Both the position numbers and the translations under genes were made by a program. From the NCBI GenBank assembly GCA_963669155.1, contig OZ022578.1:10181730-10245729 (forward strand): 64,000 nt of DNA, written 5' to 3'. Source of the stretch: Arbacia lixula (lineage: Eukaryota; Echinodermata; Echinoidea; Arbacioida; Arbaciidae). This document shows positions 11,839 through 22,779 of this stretch, piece after piece. The stretch's first letter is position 1, and each line of letters opens with the position of its first letter. The notes under the pieces were generated by a model. It was not told the DNA's origin. It saw only the letters and a list, made by a program, of their open reading frames with translations, and made no database searches.

Positions 11839-13030
11839 ATGTCCCTGAGTGCTATTATGTCAAAGATGACATTTTGCATGATGAGGAAGTGGAGACCTCC
11901 CCTTAGGCCAGCTGATGAGGATTGGACTGTTGTCCATCAAATTGTTGTCCCTCCATGTTATCGCAATGAGATTTTGAGAATTGCCCACGTGTTACCTGTC
12001 GGCGGCCATTTAGGTGTCAGAAAGACAAAAGATCGAATCATGAGGCATTTCTATTGGCCGAAGTTGAGTCAAGATGTGGCTGAGTTTTGTAAAACTTGTC
12101 ACACATGTCAGGTGGTTGGTAAACCACAGCCGTCGATCAAGCCGGCACCATTGATTCCGATACCCGCATTTGATGAACCGTTCACTCGGGTTCTAGTTGA
12201 CTGTGTTGGCCCTTTGCCTAGAACTAGGTCAGGTCATAGGTTCCTCTTGACAATCATGGATATGTCTACCCGTTTCCCAGAGGCAATTCCACTCAGGAAT
12301 ATTACAGCCAAGACAGTAGTAGAGGCCCTAGTACAGTTTTTCACTAGGTATGGTCTGCCCAAGGAAATTCAGTCTGACCAGGAATCCAATTTCATGTCGA
12401 ACATATTTCAAGAGGTGATGTATCAGTTGGGTATCAAACAGCTGAAGTCGTCAGCTTACCATCCCCAATCTCAAGGTGCATTAGAACGCTACCATCAGAC
12501 CCTGAAAACCATGATTAGGGCATATTGTGAGGAGCACCCTGAGGACTGGGATAAGGGCATCCCATGTTTGTTGTTTGCTACTATATAGGGACTCCCCGAA
12601 TGAGTCAACGGGATTTAGTCCGTTTGAGTTGGTGTACGGTCACGAGGTTAGGGGCCCTCTTAAGCTCATAAAAGAGAGGTTCATGTCCCAGGATGATGAT
12701 GTAAACCTCCTTGACTACGTGTCAAAGTTCCGTGAAAGGTTGTTTAAGGCATGTGAGGTAGCTAGGGGACATCTGAAAACGTCCCAAGAAAGCATGAAAA
12801 AGAAAGCAGACAAAAATGCTAAAGTGCGTACTTTCAAGCCTGGTGACAAAGTACTTGTGTTGCTACCATTGCAAGGTGAGCCATTAAAGGCCAAGTTCAG
12901 TGGACTGTACTGTGTCAAAAAGAAACGGAATGATGTCAATTATGTGATCGGTACTCCTGACAGGAGAAAAGATCAAAGGGTGTGTCATGTGAACATGCTC
13001 AAAGAATACTTTGAGCGAGAGGCTAGCCAG
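11839..13030 (+). pseudogene. integrase, frameshifted, upstream of RT
   Basis: An HHCC zinc-binding N-terminus (HVLPVGGHLG ... CKTCHTCQ) is followed by the DDE core: Asp in VLVDCVGPLP, Asp in IQSDQESNFMS and Glu in QGALERYHQTLK. One frame break lies near 12588, where the reading moves to the frame of 12527-13471. That frame carries STGFSPFELVYGHEVRGPL, a chromatin-side C-terminal module with LKAKFSGLYCV (GPY/F-like), and then runs on without a stop into the start of reverse transcriptase. Confidence 0.9.
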
Positions 13031-13139
13031 CCAGTTGGGGTGATACACATGGTAAACGATGAGGAAGTAGATGTGGTGGAATCAGATGTGGACATGTCTG
13101 AATCTGATGTAAACATGAGTGAGCCACCAAGTGTCAGGC

Positions 13140-14290
13140 TGTCTAAAACGGAGGTGTTAGGGAAAACGCAGGAAGTGTTGAGTTACCTCCCTGAAGATCA
13201 GAGAAAAGATGTAACTGATTTGTTGCATGAATTTGGGGACGTTTGCAAAGACAAGGTAGGTTGCACCCCACTGACTGTGCAAGATGTTGATGTTGGAGAT
13301 GCTAGACCATCCAAACAACACCCATATCGGTTAAACCCCGATAAATTGGAAAAGGTTAGAGAGGAGGTTCAATTCATGTTAGAAAATGACATAGAGCCAA
13401 GTCAGAGTAGTTGGGAGTTCCCCTATCGTCATGGTACCAAAACCAGATGGTTCACAGAGATTCTGTATTAATTACCGGAAGGTAAATGCAGTAAGACAGA
13501 TTCATTCCCAATTCCCAGATTGGAGGACTGTATTGATAGGGTTGGTAATTCTGCCTTCGTCAGTAAGATAGACTTGCTCAAGGGCTACTGGCAAGTGCCA
13601 ATGACCGACCGTACAAAAGAAATATCTGCCTTTGGGACCCCAGATGGTCTGTTTCAGTGTAAGGTCATGCCTTTTGGGATGAAGAATGCGCCAGCGACCT
13701 TTCAAAGGTTGACCAATTAGGTGATCGCCGGACTTGACCACTGTGTGGCGTACATTGATGACATTCTTGTGTTCTCGGACACATGGAGTGATCACATCCA
13801 ACACCTCAGACTACTGTTTGACAGGCTCCACAAAGCCAATCTTGTGATCAATCTCACCAAAAGTGAATTTGCAAAGGCAAAGGTCACCTAGCTATCTTGG
13901 TCACATAGTCGGTCAAGGGCAAGTACTGCCAAGAGAAGCCAAGGTTGAAGCTATACTCAGCTTCCCCATCCCCCAAACAAAGAAAGAGTTGCTCAGATTT
14001 CTGGGTATGGCTGGGTTCTACAGAAAATTCGTGCCGAATTTCAGTACTGTAGTGAGCCCACTCACAAACTACATCTGGTCAGACGAGTGCCAAAATGCTT
14101 TTGTGAAGTTGAAATCTATCATGGCAAATGAGCCGGTGTTGGCTGCACCCAATTTCTCCAAGCCCTTCAAAGTGGCTATTGATGCCAGTGATGTTGGGGT
14201 ATAGTAGGGGCAGTTTTGCTCCAAGATGATGATGGCATAGAAAAGCCTGTGAGCTATTTCTCGAAGAAGCTGAACAAGTACCAGAAAAAG
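13140..14290 (+). pseudogene. reverse transcriptase and start of RNase H, with stop and frame breaks
   Basis: The N-terminal RT leader shares a frame with the end of integrase. Next come KGYWQVPMTDRTKEISAF, MPFGMKNAPATFQRL and YIDDILVFSD (catalytic YIDD near 13750), then YLGHIVGQGQVLP and LRFLGMAGFYRKFVPNFS. A TAG interrupts the frame at 13718-13720, between the fingers and YIDD, and other frameshifts flank it. RNase H begins with FKVAIDASD and is cut at 14294 by an insertion. Confidence 0.9.
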
Positions 14291-14294
14291 TACT

Positions 14295-15922
14295 TGTAGC
14301 CCTTGTTAAGTGCTACATTATATATTTTAACCCCCCCCCCCCCCTTCATATAGTATTGGACAACTAGAGGGTCTGCACCTTAGACTAGGCCATGTGCGTG
14401 TGTACATGTGTGTCTGGTAGAGCCCCATTCACCGTCCATACTTTTACAGCCACCGTGCGTGTATACGTGTGTGGGTGTACATTACACGCCAGTTAGACAA
14501 TGGTTTGATGCCCATTGACTGCATAAGAGTGGAGTCCAGTCCAGAGTCTTGTGCCTCTGAATCATCACTAATTCTAAGAACTAAGACTCCCCATCTGAGG
14601 ATTTTTTGGTTGATACCATTGTATTTTGTAGGTGTTTGTACTTTTGTGGTATAATGTTATTTGACAATTATTGAGTAACATGCCATCATCATGTCACTTG
14701 AATAATTTGTCCTATATCTCATAATGTTTTCATGATTATTACATTATATATAATTGATTACTGTATTATCAGAATGCTTACCATGGCTTGGTAAAGAGTC
14801 GTACAATCTCCCAAGTTTACCTACTAAAGAGAAAGTGGTACAGTCCACATCACTTTGCATCATCTTGAGAGTAGCTCTGTCTCTTCTGTTCCTGATTCTT
14901 GAGGAAGACAGACCTGCCTTAAGAGTTGCTGATTGCAACTGTACTATTTTATTATTTCAGGTAAGACATTCAAGTTATTCTCTTAATAGTTGTATTATCA
15001 TATATCATATTATACAATTGTGTTATTGGTGGAGGTGGATGGTATACATATTTAGAGATATTTATGGATTTAAAATGACTTCCCTTAATTGAAAGTTGGC
15101 ATCGTATAAACTGTTTAAGTTATACAATAGTATGAGTTCACAGACTTTGAAGTTATTTAAAGTTCCCTTTTAAGTTGAATGATGCACTACATAATATCCT
15201 ATATGTTACATGATACAATATCAATTGTGTACTGTATAAACATTACTGTATCCCTTTAATACAATTGTTTAATTGTCAAATAGTTTTTTGATAACTCTCT
15301 TCTGTTCCTGATTCTTGAGGAAGACAGACCTGCCTTAAGAGTTGCTGATTGCAACTGTACTACATGTATTTTATTATTTCAGGTTGCCAGTCCCAATAAA
15401 TCTGAGAACCCTGTTTTAAAAATGTAGTTACGTTTGTTATCCTGAAAAGTCCTTTTGGTTAAAGGTATACATAAGTGTGCACATGTGTGCCACTAATTAG
15501 TAAAAATATGCTATTAGCATAACTTAACAGCTCTTTGTAAATATTGTAAATACGTTTATATTCTCTTTTCATTCATACAATTAAAGGTTCTATATAATTC
15601 CTTTACATAATCTTATCTACATTTAGTTTTCTGTATGCTTTGCTTGTATTAAGTAGTAACAGGCATGTATTGAATGTGGATGATTGATGATGAATGAATT
15701 GATTGAGTAATGTGATGTGATTGTCACTCTTATTCTTGTACAGCGATATGGTGGGGAAGATGTGATATGATTCTTTAACAACTATTTTCATATTGCATAA
15801 TCATTAGTCTTCCGCTGCATTTTGTTATTTTAAACTCTGTAACTGGGCTGTAGAGAAATATATGGAAACATATATAACACGGTCCAAGGTCCTCCCCCAC
15901 CCTAATTGTTTTCGCTGCTACA
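14295..15922. mobile_element. 1.6-kb insertion with TG...CA ends, candidate solo LTR
   Basis: TACT at 14291-14294 and again at 15923-15926 flanks the insert. Removing the insert plus one TACT restores the RNase H reading KKYSTIEKEA, so the borders are exact. The insert starts TGTAGC and ends GCTACA, has no coding frame, contains AATAAA near 15396, and holds a roughly 100-bp sequence twice (about 14873-14960 and 15296-15382). TG...CA ends plus a 4-bp TSD suggest a solo LTR from another retroelement (BEL/Pao or gypsy); a TIR DNA element is the alternative. Confidence 0.8.
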
Positions 15923-16171
15923 TACTCAACCATTGAAAAGGAGGCACTCAGTATGATCCTTGCCTTTCAGCAGTTTGAAGTGTTTTTGGCAAACAGTAAA
16001 GGGGAGATAATACTGTACACAGACCACAATCCCCTTCTCTTCCTGGATCGGTTCAAAACCAAGAACAGTAGAATATTCAGGTGGAGTCTGCTGATCCAGC
16101 CCTATGCACTCAAAATTGTGCATGTATCAGGCAAAAACAATGTCATAGCTGATGCATTGTCCAGAGTGTGA
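15923..16171 (+). pseudogene. RNase H, C-terminal part
   Basis: Continues RNase H after the insertion: STIEKEALSMILAFQQFEVF, then ILYTDHNPLLFLD (catalytic Asp in YTDH) and NNVIADALSRV before the stop. The last motif is the usual end of gypsy-type RNase H. Because integrase is already upstream, the pol gene ends here. Confidence 0.9.
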
Positions 16172-16656
16172 AAAAAAAACACACAACAAAGAAGTAATAA
16201 GTTTTGTCACAAGGTATGTGATTACGTGTAAATATGTTATTGAATCAGTATGATGAAAAATGAAAATTGCCATATATCCAAAAGACTTTGGCAAAAAGAT
16301 TTTGAAGTTATTTTCATGTGGAAACATTCAGTGCAAGTAAGTGCCTTGCCGGTTGATTATGGTATTGAAACTGTTTGTTTGTTATTGAAGAAAATATTGT
16401 TTGGATAATACATGTCATCAAAATGGTTGAATAAGAAATTCAAAGTTACAAAATACTCAAGACAAGTTGTCAAGATTAAATTATGATTTGTCATAAATGA
16501 GACTTGGAAATATGATATTGTAAATGTTCAAACATAAAAGTATGATTGTTCATAATGCAGAGAAGGTGAACATGTTTATTTAGGTAACTTTAAATGTTTG
16601 AAAATGTAAAAGAAAAATTTGCTACGGCAAAATTTTCTTTTTTCCATGGGGGAAAG
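16172..16656 (+). other. 3' non-coding part of the gypsy element with polypurine tract
   Basis: AT-rich untranslated sequence with no gene. GGGGGAAAG directly precedes the 3' LTR (to 16656) and is the plus-strand primer tract expected there. Confidence 0.75.
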
Positions 16657-17932
16657 TGTCACAAATGTGTATAAGTTGTACATATAGCCATACATGTAGC
16701 CATTAAATGAGCTGCTTTATGTGCTTGTGAAATTCCTCACTGGTGAAATACACATTTAGCAATATGTACTGCCCAGAAGAGTCTGGAATGTTATTTACAT
16801 GAAAGAATGTTACAGCTAGCTGAGACTAATTAGCATAATAAAGGAGCTCAGATGGGCTAGTGATGACTCATCAATGTAATCTGGGTCAGGTCAATATTGA
16901 TTGTCATGTTTACAAGCATAGGTATATGTACAATGTAGAGCTTACTGGATGTATTGAGAAATTTCTGGAAGCACAGTTAATGGAACCTTCTAGAATGTAC
17001 AGATTGTAGTATATATGAGTGACTTGGATATAGGACCTCAGAGTTTAACATATCATCCTAGCTCCAGTCATGTACATGTGATAACCTGCATTAGAGTGGT
17101 AAAATCTCGCTCCAGTCACCTGTGGATTTATTCGAGGATTTTCTCTACGTGGATAAATACCTGCCTGTTAAATAGTGCTTACGATATCCTGCCTGTGAAA
17201 GCCGTGAAAGCTCTGTGGAATAACATTTGACCATCTTGGATCATCTATTTGGACTTGACTATCTGGAATACCTGCTCTTCAGCGTACAACATTGGGATCA
17301 ACATTGCGATCATAATTTGGGAATACTGGATCGGATTATCAACTGGACCGTCAACGAGAGCCGTGGATTCATTCGACTACAGTATCCTGTAAATGTTTAT
17401 GTAGAGTAACGGTGCCGTCACCAGCTTTTTTCAAGGGGGGTGCGTTTGGGGGGAAAAGACACAAACATTACCAATTCTGATGTGAGGCAGTGCTCGCCCA
17501 TCTAAAAGACCTATAGCCCCCCCCCCCTCGGCGACGTCCCCCCCCCCCTCCCCCCCCCAAAAAAAAAAAAGTTCCCTTCTAAAAAAATTTTTAAAAAATT
17601 GTGGTCTGGAGGGTGGTGCGCACTCTCCCTGGTGACGGCCATGTATTTCGCCTAGATCTTTTTCAAAAGAGCCCTCAAGTATCCCTACCCCCCCCCCCTC
17701 CGGTTTTGTTTTGTTTTGTTTTGTTGTTTTTTTAATTTTTTTTTTAATTTTTTTTTTTTTTTTTTGGTTCTGAAGGGGGGTGCGTTCGCACCCTCCGCAC
17801 CCCCCTGGCGACGGCCCTCAGTAATTGTAAAAATTTGTGAACGTTTGTCTTGAGTTTAAAGGGGAAAGACCACATAAACTAAATATTGGTATCATTTTGT
17901 GCGATCCTTTCTGGCGTGAATTGATCGTAACA
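16657..17932 (+). repeat. 3' LTR, with insertion and deletions
   Basis: Begins TGTCACAAATGTG and ends GATCGTAACA. Compared with the 5' LTR it lacks about 25 bp near 17392. It also lacks a 16-bp segment (TACCCCATGTAATAAA in the 5' LTR) that holds the AATAAA signal, and it has gained a 410-bp insert at 17410-17819. Confidence 0.93.
17410..17819. mobile_element. 410-bp insertion in the 3' LTR
   Basis: AGTAA flanks both sides (17405-17409 and 17820-17824), a 5-bp target-site duplication. The ends are imperfect inverted repeats, CGGTGCCGTCACCAG against GAGGGCCGTCGCCAG (11 of 15). The interior is low complexity: long C, A and T runs and repeats of a GGGGGGTGCG motif. A further CTGGTGACGGCC copy at about 17630-17641 suggests two joined units. 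No coding content. Confidence 0.8.
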
Positions 17933-18169
17933 TAATGAATAATATTGCAACAGCAGATTGCAATTAAACCATTACGATAGTTAGCAGACAGTTACTTACT
18001 GAAGAATCCCGGAGAAAAAATCCCCAAATTTTACTTGATAGTTCATGTAAAATAGTAATTTGCGCCCAAAAAGCATGTTGCAAAATTATTCAACCCATTT
18101 CACACACAAGAAACGAATGCACAAATAATGACAATTTAAAAGCCAGTGCATATATTCTGAGGTGAATGC

Positions 18170-18460
18170 TGATTTTATTTATCCTTCACCTGAAACTGGA
18201 ACCTTTATATGCACAACTAACAAGTTGTAACGTATTTCAACCCAGATGGGTGTGTCTTTTAGTGCTTTGTACAGCATCCATCTGCTGCAATGACCTCCTG
18301 CAGACGAGATGAATGGCCTCTCACAAGCTTCTCACAAGTCTCCTTGGGGATTTTAGCCCATTCCTCTAGTGTAATGGTCTTAAGGTAAGCGATGCTTATA
18401 GGTCTTTGTGTTGCAACAGCTTTCTTCAGATCCCACCACAAGAGGAATGGGCCAACATCC
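18170..18460 (-). pseudogene. Tc1 transposase C-terminal relic
   Basis: The minus-strand frame 18441-18259 reads WWDLKKAVATQRP, LEEWAKIPKETCEKLV and RLQEVIAADGCCTKH, the C-terminal end of Tc1-type transposases. The catalytic part is missing because the frame is cut upstream by the GC-rich element at 18457. A GCAAAATTATTCAACCC motif near 18081 may be its terminal repeat. Confidence 0.8.
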
Positions 18461-18588
18461 CGATTTACACCAAGCTCTTAGGCCGGCCTCGCGCTTGGTG
18501 TAAATGCAAAGGAGGCCCGAGGCCCTCCCTGATTTGGGACCACCTCTGGAGGAAGTCTCGGGCCGGCCTAAATGCGGTGTAAAAGGAA
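18457..18588. repeat. GC-rich TTTACACC hairpin element, copy 1
   Basis: About 130 bp bounded by CGATTTACACC and GGTGTAAA, with an internal TTTACACCAAGC ... GCTTGGTGTAAA hairpin and GGCCGGCC-rich arms. A second copy in the opposite orientation is at 32741-32872. A related piece, GTATTTGGTGTAAATGC, lies at about 18685-18701. Confidence 0.75.
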
Positions 18589-19609
18589 AGGAGGCCTCGG
18601 GCCTCCAATTACACATGAAGCGATGCTGTGTTTACATGTAGGGCGCGGCGAGGTTGGGAAAGGAGGCCACAAAGCTGGCCCCCGTATTTGGTGTAAATGC
18701 ACACAATTGAGGGCCTCGCCGTATCACCTTTCATATTAGCAAGGATGAAGGGAGTTATTTCCATTTTTCAAAATCTGTGCTCCCTGTTTCAAAATCGTAT
18801 AAACACATTCCTGTATCAAATCTGTCACTTTGCCAGTCATCTTGCTTTCATGGTTGGCTATTCTCTGCAACCTTCCAAACTAAATCACGCAACTGAAAAA
18901 CATTACAACCACAGAATTATTTTATCAACATAAAACAAATTCATTTGTTTGTAGATAGTACATTCATTGTTGAGCCTTTGCATACAGGGATTGGCATTGG
19001 TCTTTCCATGATAGTTCATTAACTATTGTACCAAGGTACAGAGTGTACCTATAATTCTTGACATTTTGTTTATCCTCTCATTTGAGCACAATTGTATTTG
19101 CTTGGCCTTTATTTAAACAGAAATAAAAAATAATTTCTTTTGTTTTGGCCATATTCAAGACCAGAAAATTTTCTTCACACCAATTCTCGAACATATACTG
19201 TATAACTCTTCCTGCTTTCATCATTGATATGGATCATGCCAATGATAGCTGTGTCATCAGCATATCGTCGGTGGGATGTTAAAACCTCGTATCTCAGAAA
19301 AACAAAATGTTCAGGAGAGCGAAAAAACATTCTTATTTCTACAAATTATGTGCATGGGCGTTGTTATGTTAAGTAAAGACTATGTTTGATTATCAATATG
19401 GAATGGTTGAAATGCAAAAGAAATGATTTAGATGGCGTGAATTTGAGTTACGAGGTTTTCGCACTAAGTCCTAAAATGAGATACGAGGTTTTCTCATTTC
19501 AAATTGAATTACGAGGTTTTCCTACTTGATCTAAAATGAGATACGTGGTTTCCGCAGTGTCATACACAGTATCCCATGCTAATATTGTTCAATACGCGCA
19601 CTTGCGCGC

Positions 19610-19652
19610 ACATACATTCTCAAACACACACACACACATACATACACACACA

Positions 19653-19689
<37 letters not shown>

Positions 19690-20380
19690 ACATACACATG
19701 CACACGCAGGCCAAAAGACGTAACAAATGCATGCAAACCTATGCATGTGACACACAAACGTACATAAACACTATAAATGAACGTTATGTTATGATCTATG
19801 CGCACACACACACACACACACACACATGCACGCACACGTACACACATACACGTCCATATGCCGGCCAAAAGACGCAAAAATACATACATATCAATGCATG
19901 TGACACACGTCAACGTACGCAAACACTATGTCCATACATTAACGGTCATGTTGTAATCTAAGCACACGCACACACACATGGGCGCGCACGTACATTCACA
20001 CACATACCAATGCACATAGTATACACACACATATACACAAACACACATCACACACATACACAAACCCGACCATGCACACACAAACACGTGCACACGCCAG
20101 GCCAAAAAGACGCAAAAAGTACATACAAACCCAGCAAAACACATTAACGTTCATGTGATCTACGTGCGCACACAGACACACATGCATGCTCACATATATT
20201 CACACACATACCCATTCACTTTATATACGCGCACACACACAGACATACACACAAACAAACAAACATACATGTGTACAAGCCAGCACAAAGTGCAAAAGAT
20301 GCAAATAATACATACAAACCCTTGCATGTGACACACGTTGACGTACAAAAACACTACCTCACATTAACACCCATTCAATC
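19610..20380 (+). repeat. CA-rich higher-order tandem array
   Basis: (CA)n tracts alternate with a roughly 110-bp complex unit present four times (about 19705, 19860, 20095 and 20275). The unit carries a GGCCAAAAGACGCAAA-like block, ATGCATGTGACACAC, an ACGTACAAAAACACTA-like block and ACATTAACGTTCATGT. Open frames in it are repeat artefacts. Confidence 0.8.
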
Positions 20381-20900
20381 AAACACATTGAAACATGCAT
20401 CAGAATTGCGTTTTGAAAACGTGCTTACAAACGCATAAATAATCTATTTAAATTACGCAAAAAAATTATGTATAACAAATACAATAAAACATCGCAAAAC
20501 GATGTTTCCCTCCAAATTCAGTATTCATTCCTTTAGGGGGGGGACTTCGTTCTCGCGGTGTATGGCATACGGGGATGTGCTTCTCTAATAGATAACTATT
20601 TTGAGAAAAATCCCTAAACAAAGAGCATGAACCTCAAAATCCTTGAACATATCCCCCACTTTTGTATTTTTTTCTAAATATTTGCGCTCATTTTGTCGTT
20701 CAAGCATACAAAACGTCGTTTTCTTGACTACCCCCCCCCCCCCCCTAATAATTGGTACCCTTTTCCGTCAAAAAGATAGGTATGGGTTTGGTGGCTTCAG
20801 CGGCACACCCCCGTGGGAAACAACTATGAGTAACTCCCCCCCCCCCCCCCCCCCCCCCACCGGCGGGTCAAAATAATCCTAGAGATATTGCATGCTTTAA

Positions 20901-21426
20901 AGATTGTCCGTCCCTTTTGCAAGCTTAAAATTTGAAATCGTCTACCACAATCGTAAATTAAAGAAAGTGTGATTCAAGACCATTTCTAAGAATATGGCAT
21001 GTTGAAGCTTTCTGTATACCGGTATGTACAAATTTCAGCCATTAAATTTCAAAACGACTTTTTTCGTACTACGAAAAAAGTATAAATCTTTGTTACAGTA
21101 TCTATGTGGTTATTATGCATGTGTGAAATCTTAATTTTATGAGTAATTACCAAACTTTGGAGATGATTCCTTCTACAGAACATTTTTTTTTCCTAATGCA
21201 TTTTATAATTTAATAAACAGATTAATCAATAAAGCAGATATTTCAACACAAACTGCTAAGAGCCTGAGGTAAAGACTATTAATCAGACGTTGTTTACGTG
21301 CATTATTTGAATTTTACACTACGTATCAGTTTCAATTTGTGAATATAGAGCTTGCTAACACTTCTCTATATGTTTTGCCAATGTTTCGATGGTTTTGTGA
21401 TGATGTGAAAAAGGGACGGGCTCTCT
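20901..21426 (+). mobile_element. TTAA-flanked MITE, copy A
   Basis: Starts AGATTGTCCGTCCCTTTT and ends AAAAGGGACGGGCTCTCT, flanked by TTAA on each side (20897-20900 and 21427-21430). The centre is a near-perfect palindrome, CTTTTTTCGTACTACGAAAA. There is no coding capacity. Three more copies occur at 49020, 50218 and 54418. TTAA targets are characteristic of piggyBac and Kolobok; if the TTAA is part of the TIR the class is unknown. Confidence 0.88.
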
Positions 21427-22617
21427 TTAACAAGTTGTAAGTCGAACACTTCATATTTTGACATGTTTGCCCTCTAGTTCTACTCCACATACACATACAC
21501 ATTGTATTTATGATGACTACATAGGCTTTGAATAAATTTTAAAAGTAAAAAATTCCACAAGCATTTTGCCTTTTTAACACAGGACAAAATAGATATCGAC
21601 TATCTAACGTTATGCACTGCAGCTAGCCTCGTCTACTGGCTCGGCCTGGCCTATGCGCGTAGCTTTGGCCACAGGCCATGGCTTGTAAAGCAAGTTATAT
21701 AGCACCTAGCCTGTTCAGTCTATCGAAGAGAGTTGAGCAAAATGTTTGTATGTTCATGCTGATTGATTATCAAAATGTTGTTAGAGAAATTACTCACAAT
21801 AACTGAGCATCTCATTTTACTTAGCAGTATTAAACCTTAATGCAGGACGAAATCCAATAGATCCAAGTGATCCCGGCCATGAATACATTAAGCGTAGGTT
21901 AAGGTAAGCGATCGATGTGCACAGCGGGCGTGCGCGTGGTACAAATTTTTGTTGCGCACACGCTTAGCTGCGCACATAATTGCACTATGTATCTTGACTT
22001 ACGAGGTTTTATCATACCATTATTTGAAGAGGCAGGAGATACGAGGTTTTCAAAAAGATGAATTTTGACATTTTCTTTTCAGATTTTCAACTCCAGTGTT
22101 TATTACAAGGTGTATTACATCTTAAACTTGGCATTTATCAAAAAAAGTGAATTTCATTAAAAAAAAATGAGATACGAGGTCTTATCAGCCCACCGACGAT
22201 ATTTAACAATTGAGACACTGTCTTTTGATGAGATACAATCATTGGTATCCATAATGAATAATGGTGCTGACAGTACACACCCCTGCGGGTAACCTGAATT
22301 CGTAGTGACGTAATCAGATAGAACATTGTGCGCTTTTACTCTTTGAATTCTACCTGTAAGCAAATCATGAATTCAGACTATCATAGAAGGCTTTATATTC
22401 AAAGATATATACTCGTTCATCAAGAGGTATGACTGAATTGTGTTGAAAAATTAACAAATGTTGTTTGAGCATAACATGCATCAATACACTCTGCAACCAA
22501 GCGAGTAAGCAAAATCACGGCATAATTTAACAAATTTTGTGTGGTTGGAAGGCAAATTGTTAAGGATCAATATCAGGCAGTGTATTTGGGAGAATATACT
22601 AACAAAGATTGAGTAAG

Positions 22618-22779
22618 TTGTCAAGACAACTGGTTCTAAACTATGAGGGTAGAGCAATCATGAACTATAACGGGTACTCTCAGCGGAAGTGCTCGACACG
22701 AGCCCGCTAGACAATGTCGGACCAGTGAAAGTCTCACTTGAGTGACGTTGTTTAGAACCAGTTGTCTTGACGACATTGT
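22618..22779. repeat. inverted-repeat hairpin element
   Basis: CAAGACAACTGGTTCTAAAC near 22622 and its reverse complement near 22755 frame about 110 bp of unrelated sequence. It probably is a small TIR element inside the LINE fragment. I could not read a clear target-site duplication. Confidence 0.65.

Larger units (their letters stand above)
8664..17932 (+). mobile_element. Ty3/gypsy-type LTR retrotransposon with Gmr1-like gene order, inactivated
   Basis: A complete retroelement structure: 5' LTR, primer-binding site, gag, protease, integrase, reverse transcriptase, RNase H, polypurine tract and 3' LTR, flanked by TAAT on both sides (8660-8663 and 17933-17936). Integrase lies upstream of reverse transcriptase, the order of Ty1/copia, yet the domains are of Ty3/gypsy type. 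That arrangement is known from the Gmr1-like group of deuterostomes. Frameshifts, an internal stop in RT and a 1.6-kb insertion in RNase H make it non-coding today. A solo LTR of the same family lies at 43314-44280. Confidence 0.92.
19266..22198. mobile_element. 2.9-kb TIR element inserted in the LINE YADD codons
   Basis: The ends are inverted repeats of about 30 bp, starting CGTCGGTGGG and reaching ACCTCGTATCTC, flanked by ATAT on both sides (19262-19265 and 22199-22202). Subterminal copies of GAGATACGAGGTTTT or its variants occur near 19296 and 19446-19555 and near 22002-22195. It encodes no transposase; inside are a CA-rich array and a TTAA-flanked MITE. The 4-bp TSD leaves the superfamily open (Chapaev, Sola and Academ are possibilities). 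Confidence 0.85.

Noticed and set aside
19536-19961. 141-codon Thr/His-rich open frame and its antisense partner
   Set aside because: Translation of a CA-repeat array.
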